Assembly: GCA_963825315.1 (NCBI GenBank)
Contig: CAWGST010000001.1
Location: 434,001-498,000, forward strand
Direction of reading: 5' to 3'
Origin: DASRLE01 sp963825315
GTDB taxonomy: Bacteria > Verrucomicrobiota > Verrucomicrobiia > Limisphaerales > Palsa-1400
Length of the DNA: 64,000 nucleotides
Notes under the pieces: model-generated
Databases searched by the model: none
The model's input: the letters and a program-made list of their open reading frames with translations, nothing else
What the model was told of the DNA's origin: nothing
Shown here: in pieces, positions 1 through 7,959 of the stretch
Layout of the letters: every line of letters begins with the position of its first letter
Position numbering within the stretch: position 1 is the stretch's first letter
Position numbers and translations under genes: made by a program

Positions 1-86
1 CTGCCGTTAAAAATGAAACCCAAACAGGCCAGGCCGGCAGCCAGCAAAGCCCAATTCGACAATTTGAATGACCTTCTTTCAAACAT
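1..86 (-). CDS. Partial gene, N-terminus of a membrane or exported protein
   Basis: An ATG at 84-86 on the minus strand opens a frame that stays open to the window edge (28 codons). It starts MFERRSFKLSNWALLAAG and continues into a hydrophobic stretch ending FIFNG. This is a charged n-region followed by one hydrophobic helix, as in a signal peptide or a single-pass membrane anchor. It lies downstream of the transglutaminase-like gene on the same strand, separated by the palindromic repeat at 154-282. Too little is visible to name a family, and the start is not backed by a clear ribosome binding site. Confidence 0.45.
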   Translation of the reverse strand, partial: MFERRSFKLSNWALLAAGLACLGFIFNG

Positions 87-153
87 AAATGGGAACGTAT
101 TCTGGAACCCCGCAAAACGCCAGTCAAGAAGGCAACGCGCCAAAACCACGGGC

Positions 154-282
154 TAGAGCGGTTCAAGAAATGGTGTAGCCGAAACGAGGGTGGTGGGGCG
201 CGCACTCCGTGCGCGCCGCGGCGGGCAGCGGAGTGCCCGCCCTACCATGTAATGCGGCTACAGTATTTGTGGAAACGCTCTA
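154..282. repeat. MITE-like palindromic repeat, copy A
   Basis: The segment begins TAGAGCGGTTCAAGAAATG and ends with a near inverse, GGAAACGCTCTA, so the outer ends pair and both finish in TA. Inner arms GTAGCC (about 175-180) and GGCTAC (about 255-260) also pair. The centre contains two small GC-rich hairpins. A second copy with the same ends and a different core lies at 12523-12675. There is no coding capacity, so if mobile it would need a transposase from elsewhere. Its right end supplies the TAG stop codon (280-282) of the neighbouring gene. Confidence 0.75.
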
Positions 283-2268
283 ATCCGAGGAGATAGTGTA
301 ACCCATCAGATCGGCGGCCGAATCCAGTTGCCGCACATAAGTTGGAACGGCTTCCGGCCAAACCACGTCGGACAGGGCGCGATACTCATAGGCCAAAAAC
401 AGTTTTCCCTGCGCGATGGCCACGGCCCGATGAAAGTAAAAGGCCGGGTTTTGGATGGTTTGATCATCCGGCCAGATGAGGGAGAGCGCCGGCACAATGA
501 CTTCGGCGCGAAAGATTTGATGTTCCGGATAGGACACGCCCAATGGCATTGTCCGCAGGGAAATGGCCGGCGGGCTCATCGCCATTTCGACATTCGCGGG
601 ATAAACCCGGCAGTGGAAGAAAGTCTCGTCCGGCAGATGGCTCCAAATTTTTCGGACGCCGTAAAACTCGTCCACCTCAATTTGATTTTGTTGTTCGTTG
701 TCGGCATAGATGAGCGGCGCGGTTTGCTCGATGTCGGGATAAAACCTGGCGTAGTAATTGAGGTTCCAGCGTTCGATTTCATCGCGCGTCGTGGTGGCGT
801 ACCGTTCCCGCAACTGTTCCGCGTCCGGCCCTTCGGCGACGGTGACCACCTTCAAGGCGCTTTCCTGGTCCAGATTTCCGAGACGGATGTATTGTGTCAC
901 AGTCGTTCTTGGCAAAGCCGGGCTGGGCGCAATGGCGGTCAGGGCGGTGGCGCCCGGGCGCACCACCAAGCCATAGCCGTAATAGGGCCAGGATCGGACG
1001 GCCAGCGGACCGCGCTGGTAATTGGCCGTGGCATCCAGCCAATAACTCCGCCCCTCCAGGTTGACCTGCGCGACGGCATGATCAAAAACCGTGGCCGACG
1101 GATGCAACTCCAGCACCGTCTGCCGAAGCCTGGTATTGACAAGGGTGGGCCAGGCTTCAATCCCCAGCGCGCGAAGGATCGTGACCAAAAGAAAGCTCTT
1201 GTCCTTGCAATCGCCGAACCGCCGGGCAAAGACAGTGGACGGAGTGGCCGGTTTGTACCCGGAAACTCCGCTCTCGAGGCCCAAATACCGGACTTCGTCC
1301 TGCACAAAACGCAGCGCCGCCAGCACGCGGTCCTCCCGTCCCGGCAGGCGTTTCCATTCATTGATTTTCCGCGTCAGTTCCGGTGAAAGCGGCGCCGTAT
1401 TGGTGAATAAATCCAAAGCCAATTGATTGACGTCCGACCACTTCTGGAACTCGCTCAATTGCACCCAGGGAAATGGCTGGTACCAGATCGGCAAAGGCGG
1501 CTCGCTCCGCCAGCCCGGCACCTTCCCAACATTCCAGGTGAATTCAACCAGGTCGCCTTTGCGCACCGCCGAGTATTTGATGTCCGTCCCATGATTCTGA
1601 ACATACAAGTGTCTGGCCGACGGCCAGAGCAACCGCGTCGTCAATCGTTCAATTGGATGGCTCGACTGCGTTTGCACCCGGCCGGAAAAACGGCCCGCGA
1701 AGACAGGGTTGCCCCCCTGCACACTATAAGCGTAATCAATGATGTCCCCCATCCGGATGTCCTCCAGCAAGAGGACGGCCGATTTTTCGGCGCTGAAAAG
1801 AAGTTCATCGGCATCCAGCCCGCGCTGGCTCACCTGGATTTTGTCGGGATCCAGCCGGTTCAGGGAATTTGTCCCGCGCCAGATCCTCACCCAATGAAAG
1901 GTCAATAATTGATAGCTGGGATCGTAATCAATTGAAATATGAGAGCCATTGTTCACCCCGGAGGGCGTCAAGACCTGGCGCACTTCGTGGTTGAAGGTTT
2001 CGTTGTTCTGCGCGTTGATCTGGCGGTCTTTTAAAATCCACCGCATTTCCTGGGAAGGATCCACCGCATCCAGCCGGGCGCGCGGATTAAAGGGAATGGG
2101 GACAACCCATTTGGCGGGAGGCGCCACGTCCGGCCTCGCCTCCTGGCCCCGGCACTGCACCGCGCCCAGGCCCGACGCAATGAGAATGACCCATCCTGCC
2201 AGCCAAAAACCGGCGTGCCGGAAATGAGCCGCATTTCCCCCCCTAATTTTCTGAGGACGGTTAATCAT
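280..2268 (-). CDS. DUF3857 / transglutaminase-like exported protein
   Basis: This 662-residue protein has an N-terminal hydrophobic segment (about 21-38), which suggests export or membrane anchoring. Residues ~60-290 look like DUF3857 and ~300-420 form a transglutaminase-like core. The Cys-His-Asp triad is visible as FGDCKDK (C354), VFDHAV (H397) and YWLDAT (D412), so a thiol amidohydrolase or cross-linking fold is likely; the substrate is unknown. The length is normal for the DUF3857-transglutaminase family in Bacteroidetes and Verrucomicrobia. The stop codon falls inside the terminal repeat of the MITE-like element, so the C-terminus (ending TISSD) may have been set by that insertion. Confidence 0.85.
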   Translation of the reverse strand: MINRPQKIRGGNAAHFRHAGFWLAGWVILIASGLGAVQCRGQEARPDVAPPAKWVVPIPFNPRARLDAVDPSQEMRWILKDRQINAQNNETFNHEVRQVLTPSGVNNGSHISIDYDPSYQLLTFHWVRIWRGTNSLNRLDPDKIQVSQRGLDADELLFSAEKSAVLLLEDIRMGDIIDYAYSVQGGNPVFAGRFSGRVQTQSSHPIERLTTRLLWPSARHLYVQNHGTDIKYSAVRKGDLVEFTWNVGKVPGWRSEPPLPIWYQPFPWVQLSEFQKWSDVNQLALDLFTNTAPLSPELTRKINEWKRLPGREDRVLAALRFVQDEVRYLGLESGVSGYKPATPSTVFARRFGDCKDKSFLLVTILRALGIEAWPTLVNTRLRQTVLELHPSATVFDHAVAQVNLEGRSYWLDATANYQRGPLAVRSWPYYGYGLVVRPGATALTAIAPSPALPRTTVTQYIRLGNLDQESALKVVTVAEGPDAEQLRERYATTTRDEIERWNLNYYARFYPDIEQTAPLIYADNEQQNQIEVDEFYGVRKIWSHLPDETFFHCRVYPANVEMAMSPPAISLRTMPLGVSYPEHQIFRAEVIVPALSLIWPDDQTIQNPAFYFHRAVAIAQGKLFLAYEYRALSDVVWPEAVPTYVRQLDSAADLMGYTISSD

Positions 2269-2301
2269 GCCCCCGGAGGATAGTCCCGGTGGGCCAATTG
2301 G

Positions 2302-2526
2302 CTAGACCGAACTGGCGCCCTTGCCGCTGCCGTGGTCCATGTTGATGAATTGTTCCGTATCGGGAAAATAGCGGACGATGTTGAACTTGCCAATCGGTTC
2401 GTTTTTGGCGGCCGCAAAGGCGTCGCGCGTTGCCGGGAAAGATGCGCCTTCGGCGGGTTTCTTTGTCCAGCGGCCATTGCCGGCCAGATATTCGAGAGTT
2501 TCGGCGTTTTCGATGAGGATGTTCAT
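2302..2526 (-). CDS. Small conserved-looking hypothetical protein
   Basis: The 74-residue product begins MNILIENAETLEYLAGNG and ends HGSGKGASSV. It is mixed charged/aromatic with no membrane segment. I chose the ATG at 2524-2526; an in-frame ATG eight codons upstream (2548-2550) lies inside the preceding terminator hairpin and is less likely. It sits between the RRM gene and the transglutaminase-like gene, all on the minus strand, with 33 bp to the latter. No family is recognised; codon use resembles its neighbours, so I consider it a real gene. Confidence 0.6.
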   Translation of the reverse strand: MNILIENAETLEYLAGNGRWTKKPAEGASFPATRDAFAAAKNEPIGKFNIVRYFPDTEQFINMDHGSGKGASSV

Positions 2527-2559
2527 AAGAGAGAATAGGCCGGATGCCATTGAAAGGCA

Positions 2560-2588
2560 AACGGGCCTCTGTCCGAAAGAGACCCGTT
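2560..2588 (-). terminator. Intrinsic terminator after RRM gene
   Basis: AACGGGCCTCT (2560-2570) pairs with AGAGACCCGTT (2578-2588), a 10-11 bp stem with one mismatch and a 7-base loop. On the minus strand it is followed by a short T-rich stretch. It lies 29 bp past the stop of the RRM gene at 2617-2925 and would end that transcript. Confidence 0.6.
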
Positions 2589-2616
2589 GCCGAGATCAAT
2601 TGATCCGCTTCATTGA

Positions 2617-2925
2617 TTAGCGATTGGAATAGCTTCTTTCACCGTAACCGCCGCGTCCGCCGCCGCCGGAACGCTCTTCGCGCGGGCGGGCTTCATTAAC
2701 GGTCAGGGCGCGGCCCTGAAATTCCTTGCCGTTCAAGGCGGCGATGGCGGCAGTGGCGCCTTCCTGGGTGTTCATGGTGACGAAAGCGAAGCCGCGGGCG
2801 CGGCCGGTCACTTTGTCCATGATGACGCTGACTTCGTTGACGGGGCCGTGTTGGGCCATCATATCGCGGAGGTCGTTTTCGGTGATGTCGAAGGAAAGAT
2901 TCCCGACGTATAATTTTGTACTCAT
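2617..2925 (-). CDS. RNA recognition motif (RRM) protein, cold-shock type
   Basis: This 102-residue single-RRM protein resembles the small glycine-rich RNA-binding proteins of cyanobacteria and many PVC bacteria. RNP2 is LYVGNL (5-10) and RNP1 is RGFAFVTM (44-51), with both key aromatics present. A short tail rich in Gly, Arg and Ser (about 84-102) follows, typical of cold-inducible RNA chaperones. It probably binds single-stranded RNA in the cytoplasm. A weak promoter (3035-3062) and a conserved hairpin leader (2966-2994) precede it and a terminator follows, so it is a monocistronic unit. A paralogue with the same leader lies at 5027-5401. Confidence 0.95.
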   Translation of the reverse strand: MSTKLYVGNLSFDITENDLRDMMAQHGPVNEVSVIMDKVTGRARGFAFVTMNTQEGATAAIAALNGKEFQGRALTVNEARPREERSGGGGRGGYGERSYSNR

Positions 2926-2965
2926 GATGATAAAAGATTTAGAGCGACTATTTTTTTCTGAGACT

Positions 2966-2994
2966 GTTCCCGAACATCGGGTTTCAAATCATCA
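2966..2994 (-). promoter_or_regulatory. Conserved 5' leader hairpin of RRM gene (copy 1)
   Basis: Read on the minus strand, this leader has ATTTGAAACCCGATG then TTCGGGAAC, forming a CCCGA/TCGGG stem with a three-base loop (2969-2981), 44-56 nt before the start codon. The same block, differing in the loop, precedes the second RRM gene (4961-4989). Shared sequence upstream of two diverged paralogues suggests a cis-acting RNA element, perhaps an autoregulatory site bound by the RRM protein itself. Confidence 0.6.
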
Positions 2995-3034
2995 CTGAAA
3001 ACAAATTCAACTGAGGATCTTCCATGCCTTGAAA

Positions 3035-3062
3035 TCGATAAGCTGTCTAAAAGCGAGGTCAA
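3035..3062 (-). promoter_or_regulatory. Possible promoter of RRM gene
   Basis: On the minus strand TTGACC (3057-3062) and TATCGA (3035-3040) are 16 bp apart. A start about 7 nt downstream would give a leader of roughly 100 nt that includes the conserved hairpin. Confidence 0.35.
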
Positions 3063-3258
3063 ATTAGGTCATGGCGGGGGGATATGCAAACTATATTTCA
3101 ACAAATCTGCAGACGGGTCATTGCCCCTGATGAACGCTGCGATGGCGCGGGACCGGCCCTTTCACCATGTTAAGATCGAATTCATCGCCGGAACTGACGA
3201 CTGCGACTGGCTCCTGGCGACTTGACATTGGCGGGTTGGACATCACCATGAGTGGCTT

Positions 3259-4362
3259 ATGATAATTGGCGTTCCCAAGGAGATTAAACTGCAGGAACAT
3301 CGCGTGGCGTTGCTGCCGTCGGCGGTTTACCAGTTGACCAAGCGCGGTCATCAGGTGGTGGTGGAGCGCTCCGCCGGGGCGGGATCGGGCTATCCTGATG
3401 CCGATTACGAAAGCGCCGGCGCGGAAATGACTTCCGATCACAGCGCCATTTTTGAGAAGGCCGGGATGGTGGTCAAGGTCAAGGAGCCGCAGGAATCGGA
3501 GTATGCGCTGCTGCGTCCGGGCCAGATTCTTTTTACTTACCTGCACCTGGCGGCCAGCCGGTCTTTAACCGAGGCGCTGTTGAAGTCGGGGGTGACGGCC
3601 ATCGCCTACGAAACGATCGAGGTGCATCGGCGGCTGCCCTTGCTGGAGCCGATGAGCGAGATCGCGGGGCGCATGTCGATCCTGGTGGGGGGATATTTTT
3701 TGGCGAAACACAACGGGGGAAGCGGCGTGTTGCTGGGGGGGGTGCCGGGCGTTTTGCCGGGGCGCGTTGTGGTGCTGGGCGGCGGGGCCAGCGGCATCAA
3801 TGCGGCCCGCATGGCCACCGGGCTGGGGGCGGATGTGACGATTTTGGAGGTGGATTTGGAACGGATGCGTTTCCTGGACATCACGCTGCACACGGCGCAC
3901 ACCCTTTTTTCCAGTGAAGCGCATTTGGCGGATTTGATGCCGGCGGTGGATTTGTTGATTGGCGCGGTGCTGCTGCCCGGGGCCAAGGCGCCCAAATTGA
4001 TCAGCCGCGAGATGTTGCGGGTGATGCGTCCGGGCAGCGTGCTGGTGGATATCGCCATTGATCAGGGCGGGTGCGCGGAGACGTCGCAGCCAACGACGCA
4101 TGACCACCCCGTGTATGTCGAGGAGGGGGTGACACATTATTGCGTGACCAATATGCCCGGCGCGTACGCGCGCACCGCGACACAGGCGTTGACCAATGTG
4201 ACTTATCGTTACTTCGAATTGCTGGCCGATTGGGGATTGGCCGAGGCCTGCCAGAAACAACCGGCGCTGGCCGGCGGCATCAATGTGATGAAGGGCAAGA
4301 TCACGCATAAAGCCGTGGCCGCGGCGCACGGCATGGGATTTGAAGCGCCGCATCTCGACTGA
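3259..4362 (+). CDS. ald: Alanine dehydrogenase
   Basis: The protein oxidatively deaminates L-alanine to pyruvate and ammonia with NAD (reversible), in the cytoplasm. It has 367 residues, the usual family length. The N-terminus MIIGVPKEIKLQEHRVALLP is the family signature. The substrate-side lysine lies in VKVKEPQ (about 72-78) and the catalytic histidine in YLHLAA (about 95). The NAD-binding Rossmann motif is VVLGGGASGINAA (about 171-183), where GGGASG replaces the more common GGGVVG. It stands alone, divergent from the RRM gene. Confidence 0.95.
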   Translation: MIIGVPKEIKLQEHRVALLPSAVYQLTKRGHQVVVERSAGAGSGYPDADYESAGAEMTSDHSAIFEKAGMVVKVKEPQESEYALLRPGQILFTYLHLAASRSLTEALLKSGVTAIAYETIEVHRRLPLLEPMSEIAGRMSILVGGYFLAKHNGGSGVLLGGVPGVLPGRVVVLGGGASGINAARMATGLGADVTILEVDLERMRFLDITLHTAHTLFSSEAHLADLMPAVDLLIGAVLLPGAKAPKLISREMLRVMRPGSVLVDIAIDQGGCAETSQPTTHDHPVYVEEGVTHYCVTNMPGAYARTATQALTNVTYRYFELLADWGLAEACQKQPALAGGINVMKGKITHKAVAAAHGMGFEAPHLD

Positions 4363-4459
4363 TTATTCTCGCGGGGTCAATTGACATTGCCTCAAACCGG
4401 GCGATATTGCATCGGGGTTGTTCGCAAGGGCGGTAAATATTGCAAAGTGGAGGCGCATT

Positions 4460-4834
4460 GTGAAAAGAATAGTCGTGTTAAGTTTTTTGTTGATCCTGCA
4501 GGGGCTGAATTCATTTGGGCAGGCGAATGCCGTGCCGCCAACGGGCCATTCGGTTGCGCGTCCTGAAGGGCAAGGGCAAAAGGCGGCTTCCAAACCCAAA
4601 AGCGCGGGCGATTCCGCCGTTCCTTCCCAGGGCACTTTGTCGCGAAGCACGGAAGCTCAACCAGCGGACCTGGCCGCGATCCGCCGGATTAAGCGAGAGG
4701 GCTTGTTGATACGCCGGGGATCAAAGAATGATTTTGGGGCGATGATGGAGAGAATTTTTCGGTCCGAGAACGATCAAATGGGCGAGACTTGTATTTGTGA
4801 CACGGTTGTCACAATTTTCCCGACGGGACGCTGA
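4460..4834 (+). CDS. Hypothetical exported protein
   Basis: A GTG at 4460 is preceded at good spacing by TGGAGG (4448-4453) and opens a 124-residue protein. It starts VKRIVVLSFLLILQGLNS, a clear signal peptide ending near FGQANA. The mature part is polar, rich in Gln, Ser, Lys and Pro, then a basic stretch (RRIKREGLLIRRG), and ends with two cysteines (TCICD). The frame is open further upstream, but the signal peptide and ribosome site favour this start. No family recognised. A palindrome at 4795-4814 lies within its last codons. Confidence 0.6.
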   Translation: MKRIVVLSFLLILQGLNSFGQANAVPPTGHSVARPEGQGQKAASKPKSAGDSAVPSQGTLSRSTEAQPADLAAIRRIKREGLLIRRGSKNDFGAMMERIFRSENDQMGETCICDTVVTIFPTGR

Positions 4835-4960
4835 GGCCGGGGCAGGATCGAATTGCCTGAAATATTGATTGCATTTCCGCGGCAGTGGCGGATGTTGTGG
4901 GCAGTCAGGCATTTCGTTTGCATCCAGGCTTGGTGGATTCTCAGGTGAAAAAAGATTCAA

Positions 4961-4989
4961 TGATAATTTGAAACCCGATGGTCGGGAAC
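4961..4989 (+). promoter_or_regulatory. Conserved 5' leader hairpin of RRM gene (copy 2)
   Basis: TGATAATTTGAAACCCGATG then GTCGGGAAC repeats the block seen before the first RRM gene. The stem CCCGA/TCGGG (4974-4986) is unchanged and only the loop differs (TGG against TGT). It ends 40 nt before the start codon, close to the 43 nt of copy 1, and both leaders then have an A-rich run just before the start. Confidence 0.6.
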
Positions 4990-5026
4990 GCTCCAGGAGG
5001 ACGATCTGTTTGGAAAAAAGAGTGAT

Positions 5027-5401
5027 ATGAACAATAGATTGTATGTGGAAAACCTCGCCCCCGGCATTACCGACGCGAGTCTGCGGGATTTGTTTTCCAA
5101 AAAGGGGCAGGTCCTGGAGGTCAAATTGGTTCTTGATCCAGCCACGGGCCGCTCCAATGGCCGGGCTTATGTGACCATGGCCACCCCGGAATTGGCCGCC
5201 GCCGCGCTGTCGCTGCACAGCCACAGTTTGGACGGAAGAAATATCGCGGTGACCGAGGCGCGGCCGGTGGACGCGCGTCCCCTGGGTTTAATCGGCCACG
5301 GTTTCGATGTGTATCAAAGCCCCGAACAAAAAGCCGCCGCGCGCAACGCGAAAGGCGGCGGGCGCCATCGCGGGAGACGGCGCTTCGCGCCGTCGAAGTA
5401 A
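5027..5401 (+). CDS. RRM protein, divergent paralogue
   Basis: A 124-residue single-RRM protein. RNP2 is LYVENL (5-10); the RNP1 position reads NGRAYVTM (44-51), where the usual first Arg and third aromatic are replaced by Asn and Arg. That should weaken or change stacking on RNA compared with the paralogue at 2617-2925. The tail (about 85-124) is basic (HRGRRRFAPSK) rather than Gly-rich. It shares the leader element of its paralogue and ends in a strong terminator, so the two probably share control but not exact RNA preference. Confidence 0.9.
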   Translation: MNNRLYVENLAPGITDASLRDLFSKKGQVLEVKLVLDPATGRSNGRAYVTMATPELAAAALSLHSHSLDGRNIAVTEARPVDARPLGLIGHGFDVYQSPEQKAAARNAKGGGRHRGRRRFAPSK

Positions 5402-5422
5402 AAGTTTCAAGCCCGGCCCTGG

Positions 5423-5453
5423 CAGCGGAGACGGGAGTTGATCCGCTGTTTTT
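5423..5453 (+). terminator. Intrinsic terminator after second RRM gene
   Basis: CAGCGGA (5423-5429) pairs perfectly with TCCGCTG (5442-5448) and is followed at once by TTTTT (5449-5453). It lies 22 bp after the RRM stop codon. Confidence 0.75.
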
Positions 5454-5457
5454 GGTT

Positions 5458-5709
5458 TCAGTCAATTTCCCACACCGTTCCGTCGTCGTCGCGATTTTCC
5501 GTTATTCCGAGAAAAGATTTGGCTTCAAGGATGGCGTCCTCGTAGGTCGTCGCTTCCAGGCGCATCGTGTTTCTGGTGCCGATGGTGTTGTCGTACTCGA
5601 CGCCGAACGCATCCCCCTCCTGGTCCAAAATAGTGGCCCTCTTCATGGAATGGCCGAGGGAGGCAGCGGGGGCTGCGTTCTGATCAAGGCCTGGCGGCAA
5701 TTCATTCAT
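5458..5709 (-). CDS. Small hypothetical protein
   Basis: An 83-residue acidic protein starting MNELPPGLDQNAAPAASLGH and ending DDDGTVWEID. The second half (from MKRATILDQEGD, start at 5646) looks like a compact alpha/beta domain and may be the true product; the frame also extends to 5745. No ribosome site decides the start. It converges on the RRM gene, with the terminator between them. No family recognised. Confidence 0.5.
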   Translation of the reverse strand: MNELPPGLDQNAAPAASLGHSMKRATILDQEGDAFGVEYDNTIGTRNTMRLEATTYEDAILEAKSFLGITENRDDDGTVWEID

Positions 5710-5830
5710 GATGTTATAGCATAAGCCATTTGCCGCAAAACACAACTTTGTTCAACTGCGAAAACTCTGTGGGCGGTGTCTTAAAAACGGCCCGCCTTTT
5801 TGCGCCTGCGGCATGGGCGATGCCTTCTTC

Positions 5831-5859
5831 TCGACATTGCCGGGCGGCTTGGGTAAATA
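5831..5859 (+). promoter_or_regulatory. Promoter placing transcription start on the GTG of the GT2 gene
   Basis: TCGACA (5831-5836), 17 bp spacer, TAAATA (5854-5859), then six bases to the GTG at 5866. A start at the usual distance would fall on the first base of the start codon, giving a leaderless mRNA. Confidence 0.6.
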
Positions 5860-5865
5860 CGGCGC

Positions 5866-6687
5866 GTGAAGCAGGTTTTTCCCAGCGTGTTGCTGTTGAT
5901 TCCGGCTTACAACGAAGAACAGAGGATCGAGCCGGTATTGCGAAGTTATGCGGAGTATTTTCGGAAGAATTACGACGGGAAGTTTCAATTGGTGGCGGTT
6001 CTGAACGGCTGCCGGGACAATACGCTGGCTGCGGTGCAAAGAGTCAGCGCGGAGTACGGCGAAGTCGGCGCCGTGGTGTTCGAGGACCCGATCGGCAAGG
6101 GCGGGGCGTTGATCGAGGGCTTGCGCCTGGCGCCGCTGGCGGATGTGATCGGCTATGTGGATGCGGACGGAGCGACCGGCCCGGCGGCTTTCGCTGATTT
6201 GGTGCGCCGTTCGGGAGAGGCGGATTGCGTCATTGGCTCGCGTTGGATTCCCGGAGCCGTCCTGCACCAGATGCAAACGCGCTGGCGGCGATTTGCCAGC
6301 CGGACGTTCCACGCCATCGTGCGGATACTTTTCTGGAGGATGAGGAACATCAAGGACACGCAGTGCGGGGCGAAGGTGATTCGACGGGCGGCGGTGGAGA
6401 AGGTCCATTCTTCGCTGTGCATCGCGGACATGGCATTCGATATAAATCTTCTTTACATACTGAAGCGCGAGGGGTTCAGCGTGCTGGAAGTGCCGACGGA
6501 ATGGACGGACAAGGTGGGATCCAAGGTGGTGCTGGGCAGGACATCGTTTACCATGCTGCTTTCCGTGATTCGTTTGCGATGGATTTATTCGCCATTCAAC
6601 GGGCTGCGGAAATTTTTTACTCCGCTGGAGAACTGGCTTTACCGGAAGTTGCACGCGCCGCCGCCGAACCCCGATCCGAAGCGGTAG
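5866..6687 (+). CDS. Family 2 glycosyltransferase, polyprenyl-phosphate glucosyl type
   Basis: This 273-residue GT-A enzyme resembles dolichyl/undecaprenyl-phosphate beta-glucosyltransferases. Visible motifs are LLIPAYNEEQRIE near the N-terminus, LNGCRDNT, the metal-binding YVDADGATGP (about 98), VIGSRW (about 122) and the family-typical NIKDTQCGAKVIRR. There is no extended C-terminal membrane domain, so it probably works at the inner membrane face, moving sugar from a nucleotide donor to a lipid phosphate. The flippase-like gene converges on it and overlaps its last 71 bp. The start is a GTG at a leaderless-type promoter. Confidence 0.85.
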   Translation: MKQVFPSVLLLIPAYNEEQRIEPVLRSYAEYFRKNYDGKFQLVAVLNGCRDNTLAAVQRVSAEYGEVGAVVFEDPIGKGGALIEGLRLAPLADVIGYVDADGATGPAAFADLVRRSGEADCVIGSRWIPGAVLHQMQTRWRRFASRTFHAIVRILFWRMRNIKDTQCGAKVIRRAAVEKVHSSLCIADMAFDINLLYILKREGFSVLEVPTEWTDKVGSKVVLGRTSFTMLLSVIRLRWIYSPFNGLRKFFTPLENWLYRKLHAPPPNPDPKR

Positions 6688-7957
6688 CCGCGGGGACGGG
6701 GCGGGAGAACCAGGCGGCCAGGGCGCAGAGCAGGAGGCTGGCGCCGCCCAATGTTTGAATGACGCGAATGAAGGCGTCGAATGGCTTCATGGCGAGGAGG
6801 CCCGGGGCCTCAAGGCACAAGCAGGCCGCGTAAAGCGCCGGCACCAGGATGAGCCAGGGCACCGCTTGGAACCGGGCGCGGGCCAGGATGTTTTGCACCA
6901 AAACATTGGCCACGGTCAAAGGCAGCAAGGCCCAGGCAAACCAGGGAACCAGCGGCGCGGCGTCCCACATTTCGCGATTGCTGAAATACATCAACTGCAG
7001 CGGCAGCCTGGGAAACAGCGTGCAGCCCACGGCCGCCACGCCGCCAAAGAGAAGGGTCGCCGCCAAAGTCATGCCGAGGGAATCGGCGCGCTCGGCCCGG
7101 GCCACGTTTTGCGCGACGCGCGCAAACATGACCAGCGCCACCGGGGCGATGAATTGGATGATGGCGAAACCGGTCAGCATGGCTCCGCCATAGAGGGCGG
7201 TTTGGCCCGTGTCTGAAAAAAGGCCCTGCACAAAGAGCATGTCAATACTAGACATCACCAGAATGGCGCCCAGTCCCAGGGTCAGCGGCAAGGCCTGGCT
7301 GAACCAGCTTTTCCAAAGGAAGGCGACAGCCGGGCGCGTTTGCCAGAGCGCGCGGGTCAGGCAGGCGCCGATGGCCACGGTGATCAATTGTCCGGCCACG
7401 GCCGCAAACATGCCGCCGGCCGCCTTCCCGCCCAGAACGAATACCATCAGCAGCATGACTGAGAATCGGCCCACGCCATCGCTGATTTGCAACCAGCCCA
7501 GCCCGCCAAAACGATGTTTGCCTTGCAACAACCCTTTCCCGATGGGTATCCACAAATTCGTCAGAGCGAGCAAGACCGTGAAGTAAAGGGCGGCTGGATT
7601 GGAAATCATCAGCAAACGGGAGAGCGGACGGGCGGCGGCGAGCACGGCCCCGCCGCATACGAGCCACACCAGGAACGTCCACGTCAAAATGGCGCGGGTG
7701 GCGGCGCGCAACTGTTCCTCCTGCCGGTCGTTGGTCACGGCGGCGGCCTGCCGCGCGAAAATGGTCTGCAAGGCGGCCGCGGGAACTCCCATGATAATCA
7801 ACAACCGGAGCAGGCTGACAAAAGCGGAGTATTCCTGCGCCCCCATTTTGCGGGCCACGGTATGAACCATCGCCATCAACAAGCCGCCGGCAAAAGTGGA
7901 GACGACCATCCAACTGCTCTGCCGGAAAAAAGCGGATTTGCTGTTTGAACTCATCAA
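6617..7957 (-). CDS. Polysaccharide flippase-like membrane protein (MOP superfamily)
   Basis: The 446-residue protein has about 12 hydrophobic segments spread along its length and starts MMSSNSKSAFFRQSSWMVVS, as in Wzx/MATE-like exporters. The stretch VARKMGAQEYSAFVSL near the N-terminus is typical of oligosaccharide flippases. It probably moves a lipid-linked glycan across the inner membrane. It lies 2 bp after the M20 gene on the same strand and overlaps the glycosyltransferase gene tail to tail. The last ~25 residues are a low-complexity Ala/Ser tail lying in the overlap. Confidence 0.8.
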   Translation of the reverse strand: MMSSNSKSAFFRQSSWMVVSTFAGGLLMAMVHTVARKMGAQEYSAFVSLLRLLIIMGVPAAALQTIFARQAAAVTNDRQEEQLRAATRAILTWTFLVWLVCGGAVLAAARPLSRLLMISNPAALYFTVLLALTNLWIPIGKGLLQGKHRFGGLGWLQISDGVGRFSVMLLMVFVLGGKAAGGMFAAVAGQLITVAIGACLTRALWQTRPAVAFLWKSWFSQALPLTLGLGAILVMSSIDMLFVQGLFSDTGQTALYGGAMLTGFAIIQFIAPVALVMFARVAQNVARAERADSLGMTLAATLLFGGVAAVGCTLFPRLPLQLMYFSNREMWDAAPLVPWFAWALLPLTVANVLVQNILARARFQAVPWLILVPALYAACLCLEAPGLLAMKPFDAFIRVIQTLGGASLLLCALAAWFSRPVPAATASDRGSAAARATSGKASSPAE

Positions 7958-7959
7958 TT

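Noticed and set aside
328..1386. Long open frame antisense to the transglutaminase-like gene
   Set aside because: Composition is a GC-rich shadow of the coding strand, and the minus-strand product has an intact catalytic triad. Similar long antisense frames at 3565-4353, 5752-6654, 40628-42247, 42736-45120, 54732-56837 and 61243-62568 were rejected for the same reason.
3248..3262. Four-codon leader MSGL overlapping the ald start as ATGA
   Set aside because: Too short to judge and with no attenuator structure; probably chance.
4795..4814. Perfect palindrome TTGTGACA-CGGT-TGTCACAA followed by TTTT
   Set aside because: It resembles a CRP-like operator or a terminator, but the half-site spacing is eight rather than six and it lies within the last codons of a gene, so neither function is well supported.
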